A DNA stretch of 64,000 bases from Silurus meridionalis (lineage: Eukaryota; Chordata; Actinopteri; Siluriformes; Siluridae), in assembly GCF_014805685.1 (NCBI RefSeq), contig NC_060906.1:3664194-3728193 (forward strand), written 5' to 3'. The position numbers and the translations under genes are program-made. Below, piece after piece: positions 58,625 through 64,000 of the stretch. The notes beneath the pieces were generated by a model that was given only the letters and a program-made list of their open reading frames with translations, was not told the origin of the DNA and searched no databases. Positions within the stretch are counted from its first letter, which is position 1, and each line of letters opens with the position of its first letter.

Positions 58625-59117
58625 AGCGCCTGCTGCAAAGAAGGGAGACCTGACCCAGCTGAAGAACTGGTGCCCAGTGTCACTACTGTACTGTACTGTA
58701 CTGTATAGGTAGTTGTTCTCTATTTCCAATATGAAGGATGTAAAAGTAGGAACTCTTAATCTAAATGCTGCTAGAGCTGGTCAGAAAAGAATGGTGTTGT
58801 TTGAGTTTATAAAGCTGAAACGGATTGATGTCATGTTTATTCAGGAATCACACAGGGATCATAAAACTGAAGTGGATTGGATGTGCTCTACTAGTGGAGG
58901 AGTAGCAATACTCTTTTCAAAACACTTTCTACCAACCGCTTACAAAATGGAAGAAATAGTTAAAGGGCACATTTTAAAAGTACAAGCAAAATTCCAAAAC
59001 ACAAAACACAGCAGGGATAATGTTTTATCTATGGCGAGACTCGATAGATTCTGTGTGTTTAGTTTTCATGCAAATTGTTTTAAAGACTGTAAAATCGCCC
59101 CGCAATGGAAAAACTGA
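58625..59117 (+). mobile_element. Tx1-like LINE fragment, RT scrap and endonuclease start
   Basis: A scrap reading AKKGDLTQLKNWCPVS (58635-58682) is followed by an open frame from 58713. That frame includes KVGTLNLNAARAGQKRMVLF, LKRIDVMFIQESHRDHKTEV and SGGVAILFSKHFLP, the start of the APE endonuclease with the catalytic QES glutamate. The RT scrap precedes the endonuclease, so two fragments are joined. Confidence 0.7.
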
Positions 59118-59335
59118 AAAACTACAACCCCAAATCAGGAAAAGTTGGGACAGTATGGAAAACGCAAATAAAAAAAGAAAGTAGTGATTTCTAAATTTAC
59201 TTTGACATGTATTTCATTGCAGACAATATGAACACAAAATATTTCATGTTTTGTTTGGTCAACTTCATGTCATGTGTAAATATACATCCTTTCCTGTCAT
59301 TCAGACCTGCAACACATTCCAAAAAAAGTTCATGG
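59118..59335. mobile_element. Short fish repeat of MITE type
   Basis: It begins acaaccccaaatcaggaaaagttgggacag and ends gcaacacattccaaaaaaagt. This end sequence I know from many fish genomes. No coding capacity. Confidence 0.5.
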
Positions 59336-59656
59336 AAATCCAGGAAGAGAGAGAAAATGGTGCACTTATGGTTCTAGCACACAGATGAAGAACAGAAAAT
59401 GATCCAGGTTCAGAGGAAACAAGGGGCTCGCCAGTCTCCACCAATGTTGAGCTCCTAGCTGATGGTAGAAACGAGTCTAATTCCAGAGCTCCGAGAACTC
59501 CTCATCCAGCATCAAAGAGAGATGTCAAACTAATTGGGAAGAGGGAACAAGGGGAGGGGGAAAAAAAAAAAAAAACACCATGAGAAGACAAGGCAGGAAA
59601 ATAATTTATTGCAGTAAATTCCAATTTACACACATTAATATTTCTAATTATAATTT
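59336..59656. other. No gene recognised
   Basis: Mixed sequence with a poly(A) run at 59559-59576; nothing assignable. Confidence 0.5.
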
Positions 59657-60003
59657 TGTTAGTGTTAGGATGGTTTTCACACTGTTTCACACACATTCCT
59701 TTGTCTGCTCAGTGTCTATAGAATATTTACGATGTTAGTCTGTAAGGTAAACAGGGAGTCTTATCTGGGCTCACACATCTCCGGCTAGTATATCCTCTTG
59801 TCTAAACAGGAGACAAGTTTAGGACAGCCTTTTCTCTGTATGTGTATATATACGTTCTGCCGCCTGCAATAAACTGAAGAGGAAGCATTTGCTGTGTGCG
59901 GTGTGATTCTTCCCTGAATTCAGAAAGGCCTACGGGTATCGCAGATCGTATGGAAAACCTCTCCACGAATTGAGTTTCGTTTGGGCATGATCAAAATCTA
60001 ACA
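59657..60003 (+). mobile_element. Solo LTR, 347 bp
   Basis: It starts TGTTAG and ends CTAACA (perfect terminal inversion). It is flanked on both sides by AATTT (59652-59656 and 60004-60008), a 5-bp target duplication. A TATA-like tatatatacg near 59847 and an AATAAA signal at 59868-59873 give the plus orientation. No internal region is adjacent, consistent with recombination between two LTRs of a retrovirus-like or Gypsy element. Confidence 0.8.
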
Positions 60004-60008
60004 AATTT

Positions 60009-60640
60009 TCAATGTAATAATGTTTAAAATGCATCAACACATTTACTGACACTCAATTTTATAACAATAAATCGCTTCTTTTATCTAAATAATTGCTTAA
60101 TTTATCTGCAAGCATACAATTAGCCTATAGCTGATATCAGAGCATGAGACTGCATGGTTAGCAGAACACCACATGACCTATGTTACACACACCACACTGA
60201 TACCATTGGCAATCTACATGAACACTTAAGCAGCAAATCATCTGTTAATTTATCACTTCACTCAGATGTTTAAACATTTCAGAGGAATTATCCACAGTAT
60301 GATTTTAAAATGTCTGACTTCACAAAAGACTGAACAATACACAAGCCATAACTCAATAAGGTTGTCTTAGCACAAAAAAAGTAAAAAACTAACACCAAGA
60401 AAGAGAAATGGTATTAAATAATACTAGATGAACTAAGGGAAATCGCTTTCACAAAGTCATCAGCTTGGGTTTTCATTTAGTTTTTTTTTTTACTTTTTAG
60501 TACAGCTAATGGCATGCATCTTTTTTTCTGTTCAAGGCTCCTCCCCCTCTGATCAGCACCAATGATGACGAAGAACAATCATTAAGGCAGAGCTACTCTT
60601 CATTATTTCATCTCATAAATATTTCTAGTTTGTGACATTT
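60009..60640. other. AT-rich DNA, no gene seen
   Basis: No coding, RNA or repeat signal recognised. Confidence 0.55.
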
Positions 60641-60641
60641 A

Positions 60642-61082
60642 CTAATTTCTTTTGGCAATATTTGATTTCCAAAACCTTAAAATAATATTTTTAAAATAGT
60701 GTTGATCTGCTCCACCTTGTTCCTCTGTAGTGCTCATCCCCTCCACCTGCTTCTCCATAGTGCTGATCTGCTCCACCTGCTCCTCTGCAGTGCTCATCCG
60801 CTCCACCTGCTTCTCAATAGTGCTGATCCGCTCCACCTGCTCCTCCATAGTGCTGATCTGCTCCTCCATAGTGCTGATCTGCTTCACCTGCTCCTCTGCA
60901 GTGCTCATCCACTTCACCTGCCCTTCTGTATTACTCATGGGCTCCACCAGCATGTTCTTGTCTCTTCCACCAGTGTGGTCCTCACCTCCTCTGGGATGCT
61001 TGTGTTCTCCAGTAGATCACAGGATTTGAAACGCAGCGTCATCAGCTGATCATCATTGCCACTGGAATCCTGTTTCCATCCT
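60642..61082 (-). CDS. Possible exon of an unrecognised gene, coiled-coil repeats
   Basis: On the minus strand an acceptor (cttgcag) precedes a segment reading LMTLRFKSCDLLENTSIPEE and VRTTLVEETRT (61070-60955). The next frame, from ATG at 60953, is open for 103 residues with a repeated EQVERMSTAEEQVEQISTME pattern of about 12 residues, likely coiled coil. A one-base shift separates the two parts. I do not recognise the family. It may form one gene with the exon at 61772-61937, but the phases do not join directly, so an exon is missing or the gene is decayed. Confidence 0.4.
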
Positions 61083-61771
61083 CTGCAAGTTGAACAAGTG
61101 TTTTGCTTACTTAAAACAGGTGCAGTTTAAACTCATGGTTAATCTCTGTTTTAAATGTTAATCTGTTTAAATCATACAGTCAAATTCTGTGGGTTCGTAA
61201 ATGTCAAAATGAAAGGTAAGCTGGAACTTGACATGCATGTGTTGTGCTCTTCCCAACATTCCCAAAAGCTTGCTCTCTTTTGGGGACTGAATAAGAAAAT
61301 AGTTTAGGAGATGGTTCACTCTAAAACTAGATTTTAGTCATCAATGACTGATAAGTGAAAATAAAGGACAATCCGTCATAGTTCTTCATCAGCAAATTTT
61401 GTGCAATTACTTTCAAACTTTCAATACTATGCAGATAAAACTGTGACAGTGGACAGGTAAAAATATATTTTGGAGACATGTTGTAGTTTGCCAAATATTA
61501 GAAAATGGTTTGAGGAAGTGCTGTTTGGCCGTGTCTAAAGCTAAATTAATATTTAAAATGTTGAATTGTATTAAAAGACACAGTATTGTGCTAACAAACT
61601 CTGTGTTGGTTATATAAAAATGGAAACTTCTCCCAAGTTTCCACTGTCAAGGAGGTTAGGAGTTTAAGGCGATGAATTCAAGTTTTAGGGGGGAGCCGTC
61701 CCTTTAAGATTTAAACGTTGTTGCAAATCTTTGCCATACTTAACACAAGTTGATGCAGTGCTGCATCTTAC
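61083..61771 (-). other. Possible intron, nothing assigned
   Basis: AT-rich sequence between two exon-like segments on the minus strand. No further exon could be supported. Confidence 0.4.
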
Positions 61772-61937
61772 CTTCACAAAGGTATTCATAAAGTGAACCC
61801 ATCTTCTAAAGGTAGTCCTGGGCATAGGTGGAGAGTGTGCAGCGAGGGGTTAATATTTCACACTTGACTTTATTCTTTTTGGTCTCCTTGCCAAGAAGCA
61901 GAACAGGCTTGTATTCAATGGCATGGAGTTTCTCAAG
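61772..61937 (-). CDS. Possible exon of an unrecognised gene
   Basis: It is bounded by gattgcag and gtaagatg on the minus strand. It encodes LEKLHAIEYKPVLLLGKETK then KNKVKCEILTPRCTLSTYAQ DYL, a TAG stop, and KMGSLYEYLCE. Both splice signals look good and the rest of the frame is open, so this reads like a real exon with one stop (pseudogene or error). I do not recognise the family. Confidence 0.4.
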
Positions 61938-62089
61938 CTGCAATCACAACATTGTGTATTTGCTGTTTAAGTAACAAAAAAACAACAGCAAAAAACCTAA
62001 ACATATTAGTTATTGAGAATGTATTACATTATTGCTGAAGCATCCAGGTCAATGCGATTCAGGATTTTTAACTTCATGGTGTATACCCA

Positions 62090-62440
62090 AGTATGTGCAA
62101 ACAGGAAAGGCTCCTCCAGCCCCATCACAAAAAAAGCATAGCAGCATCTCTACTTCCTGAGAAGGCTGAGAAAAGCTTCTCTCCCTCCCCCCCATCCTGA
62201 CCACGTTTTACAGAGGGACCATTGAGAGCATCCTGAGCAGCTGCATCACTGCCTGGTTTGGGAACTGCACAGTCTCAGAACGCAAGACGCTACTGAGGAT
62301 AGTGAGGACCACTTAGAAGAGTCTCTCTTCCCTCTATCATGGACATTTACACCCGCTGCATCTGCAAAGCAAACAGCATTGTGGACAACCACACACACCC
62401 GTCACACACACTTTTCACTCTCGTACCATCAGGGCTTCCA
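62090..62440 (+). mobile_element. L2-like LINE C-terminal fragment
   Basis: The plus strand shows QHLYFLRRLRK and, after frame changes, TFYRGTIESILSSCITAWFG and NCTVSERKTLLRIVRT, the C-terminus of CR1/L2-type LINE ORF2. It runs up to the tRNA array. Confidence 0.7.
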
Positions 62441-62471
62441 GTTTAAGTAGAGGATGACAGGGACTTGTGTT

Positions 62472-62553
62472 GGAGTCGTGGCCGAGTGGTTAAGGCGCTG
62501 GACTAGAAATCCGTTGTAGTCTGCCTGCGCAGGTTCGAATCCTGCTGACTATG
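62472..62553 (+). tRNA. tRNA-Ser(AGA)-like, unit 1 of array
   Basis: It is 82 nt. The anticodon AGA is at 62505-62507. The A box (tggccgagtggttaaggc) and B box ggttcgaatcc are intact. The T stem is perfect, but the acceptor stem and the outer pair of the anticodon stem have mismatches, and the variable arm pairs poorly. It may be a weak or inactive gene. Confidence 0.6.
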
Positions 62554-62661
62554 ATTCACTTTCTGATTCCATTTCCTATGAATTACCTGATCCAGTAATT
62601 TTACAGGTTGTTGTGTTAATAGGGTTTCCAGTTTAAGTAGGGGATGATAGAGACGTGTGTA

Positions 62662-62743
62662 GTAAATGTGGCCAAGTGGTTAAGGCGATGGACTAGAAAT
62701 CCATGGGGATCTCCCTGTGCAGGTTTGAATCATGCTGACTATG
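62662..62743 (+). pseudogene. tRNA-Ser(AGA)-like pseudogene, unit 2
   Basis: Same layout with anticodon AGA (62695-62697). The acceptor stem (gtaaatg) does not pair well. The A box has gccaag for gccgag, and the B box has tttgaatcat, breaking the T stem. Confidence 0.6.
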
Positions 62744-62904
62744 ATTTACTTTCTGTTTACATTTCCTATGAATTGCCCGATCCAGTAATTTTACAGGTTG
62801 TTGTGTTAATAGGGCTTCCAGTTTAAGTAGGTGATGATAGAGACCTGAGCTCCCTCAACTACCTCAACTCCCACAGCCAGCACCTAATCTCTTTCTTCTC
62901 TGGT

Positions 62905-62970
62905 CTTTTAAGGCGATGGAGTAGAAATCCATTAGGGTCACCCTGTGCAGATTTGAATCCTGCCGACAAT
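62905..62970 (+). pseudogene. Truncated tRNA-Ser-like unit 3
   Basis: The 5' part is replaced by unrelated sequence up to ttaaggcgatgg. The anticodon region (agtagaaat) and a T arm with atttgaatcctgc remain. The acceptor stem is lost. Confidence 0.65.
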
Positions 62971-63079
62971 TATTTATTTTCTGTTCACATTTCGGGTTAA
63001 TTATAAAGATGTGAATCACTTGTGTTTTCTTGTGTTAATAGGGGTTCCAGTTGAAATAGGGGTGACTGCTAACTGTGCA

Positions 63080-63159
63080 GTAGTCGTGGCCGAGTGGTTA
63101 AGGCGATGGACTTGAAATCCATTGGGGTCCCCCTGCAGGTTTGAATCCTGCTGACTGCG
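63080..63159 (+). tRNA. tRNA-Ser(TGA), unit 4, best preserved
   Basis: It is 80 nt with anticodon TGA at 63112-63114 (reads UCA). The acceptor stem pairs over 7 bp with two wobble pairs. The D stem gcc/ggc, the anticodon stem atgga/tccat and the T stem gcagg/cctgc are all perfect. The long variable arm typical of serine is present. The one flaw is T for the conserved C in the T loop (tttgaat). No TTTT terminator follows closely. Confidence 0.7.
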
Positions 63160-63252
63160 ATTTACTTTCTGTTTACATTTCCTTTGAATTACCCTGCTCA
63201 AGTTAGTTAATAGGGCTTCCAGTGTAAGTAGGGGATAATAGAGAATTGTGTA

Positions 63253-63333
63253 GTAGTTGTGGCCGAATGGTTAAGGCGATGGACTAGAAATCCATTGGGA
63301 TCGCCCCGCGCACTTGGAATCCTGCTGACTGCG
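63253..63333 (+). pseudogene. tRNA-Ser(AGA)-like pseudogene, unit 5
   Basis: The anticodon AGA and its stem are intact and the acceptor mostly pairs. The T arm is broken (cacttggaatcctg) and the A box has gaatgg. A TTTTT run follows shortly after, near 63343. Confidence 0.6.
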
Positions 63334-63442
63334 ATTTACTTTCTTTTTACATTTCCTATGAATTTCCCCGATCCAGTTAGTTTACAGGTTGTTGTGTTAA
63401 TAGGGCTTTCAGTTTAAGTAGAGGATGATAGAGAATTGTGTA

Positions 63443-63524
63443 GTGGTTGGGGCTGAGTGGTTAAGGTGATGGACTAGAAATCTATAGGGGTCTCCCCGCA
63501 CACATTCAAAACCTGCCAACTACG
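63443..63524 (+). pseudogene. tRNA-Ser(AGA)-like pseudogene, unit 6
   Basis: Anticodon AGA. The T arm reads cacattcaaaacctg with no B box. There are several A-box changes (ggctgagtgg, aaggtgat). Confidence 0.6.
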
Positions 63525-63633
63525 ATTTATTTTCTGTTCACATTTTGGGTTAATTATACACATATGGTTCTTTAGCATTTTCTAGTGTTAATAGGGCTTC
63601 CAGTTTAAATAGGGGATAATAGAGAATTGTGTA

Positions 63634-63715
63634 GTAATTGTGGCCGAGTGATTAAGGCGATGGACTAGAAATACATTGGGGTCCCTCTGTGCAGGTTTGA
63701 ATCCTGCTGACTGCG
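63634..63715 (+). tRNA. tRNA-Ser(AGA)-like, unit 7
   Basis: It is 82 nt with anticodon AGA and a perfect T stem, but it has tttgaat in the loop, one mismatch in the anticodon stem (atgga/tacat) and gtgatta for gtggtta in the D loop. Activity is doubtful. Confidence 0.5.
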
Positions 63716-63823
63716 ATTCACTTTCTGTTTACATTTCCTATTAATAACCCCGATCCAGTAAGTTTACAGGTTGTTGTGTTAATAGGGCTTCCAGTTTAAG
63801 TAGGGATAATAGAGAATTGTGTA

Positions 63824-63905
63824 GTAGTTGTGGCTGAGTGGTTAAGGTGATAGACTGGAAGTCCATCGGGGTCCTCCTGCGCAGGCTTGAATCCTACTGA
63901 CTTCG
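63824..63905 (+). tRNA. tRNA-Ser-like with anticodon GGA, unit 8
   Basis: It is 82 nt. The anticodon loop reads ctggaag, so the anticodon is GGA, still a serine codon family (UCC). The anticodon stem has one mismatch. The T loop has gcttgaatcc, and the A box has ggctgag and aaggtga. Likely inactive, though the change to another serine anticodon is notable. Confidence 0.45.
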
Positions 63906-64000
63906 ATCCACTTTCTGTTTACATTTCCTATGAATTACCCAAACAAGTAATTTTACAGGTTGTTGTGTTAATAGGGCTTCCAGTTTAAGTAGGGGATGAT

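Larger units (their letters stand above)
62472..64000 (+). repeat. Tandem array of tRNA-Ser units, about 190-bp period
   Basis: Unit starts are at 62472, 62662, 62909 (truncated), 63080, 63253, 63443, 63634 and 63824. Spacers are alike: cactttctgtttacatttcc, gatccagtaattttacaggt, and agggcttccagtttaagtag before each unit. The window ends inside the spacer of a ninth unit, so the array continues. Confidence 0.9.

Noticed and set aside
40870..60003. The two LTRs as ends of one provirus
   Set aside because: Their sequences, lengths and target duplications differ, so they are separate solo LTRs.

Overview
The window is teleost genomic DNA, probably from an otophysan fish (catfish, characin or cypriniform). 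The evidence is two fish-type NLR genes with the FISNA-NACHT-LRR exon plan (NLRC3-like family), dense fish transposable elements (Tx1-, L2-, RTE- and I-like LINEs, Tc1, pogo, piggyBac, solo LTRs), long CA/GT microsatellites and a tandem tRNA-Ser array. No prokaryotic feature is present. The species cannot be named from the sequence alone.

Region by region: 1-4.9 kb holds NLR copy A on the plus strand: the large FISNA-NACHT exon, an LRR exon at 2584-2754 and a damaged LRR exon at 4742-4913. From 5 to 11.6 kb lie LINE fragments, a 1.3-kb minisatellite and a decayed Tx1-like LINE. From 11.6 to 22.4 kb is a compound array of a fish repeat. From 22.8 to 30 kb are two further plus-strand LRR exons of the same type (23076-23249 and 29699-29871), separated by a TTAA-flanked element, another Tx1-like LINE and a Tc1 fragment. 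From 30.3 to 35.3 kb are a minisatellite and LINE debris. From 35.8 to 40.3 kb is NLR copy B on the minus strand, a close inverted paralogue of copy A, so the two genes converge tail to tail. Its 5' side continues to about 47 kb with a solo LTR, a duplicated short N-terminal exon and a nearly complete RTE-type LINE. From 48 to 60 kb there are only mobile elements: a piggyBac transposase relic, a fold-back element built on a 178-bp satellite, LINE and Tc1 pieces and a second solo LTR. From 60.6 to 61.9 kb are two possible exons of an unrecognised minus-strand gene. From 62.47 kb to the window end eight tRNA-Ser-like units repeat about every 190 bp.

The only host genes recognised are the NLRs, cytosolic STAND-type innate immune sensors in which FISNA and NACHT form the switch and the LRRs the sensing platform. 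Both copies carry an in-frame 48-bp (16-residue) tandem repeat between FISNA and the Walker A loop: 6 units in A, 7 in B. After correcting single-base indels, the two large exons differ in length by 87 bp, which equals one 48-bp unit plus one 39-bp duplication. All frame breaks in the large exons are single-base indels in short runs, so consensus error is as likely as pseudogenization. Neighbouring NLR and tRNA arrays recall the long arm of zebrafish chromosome 4.
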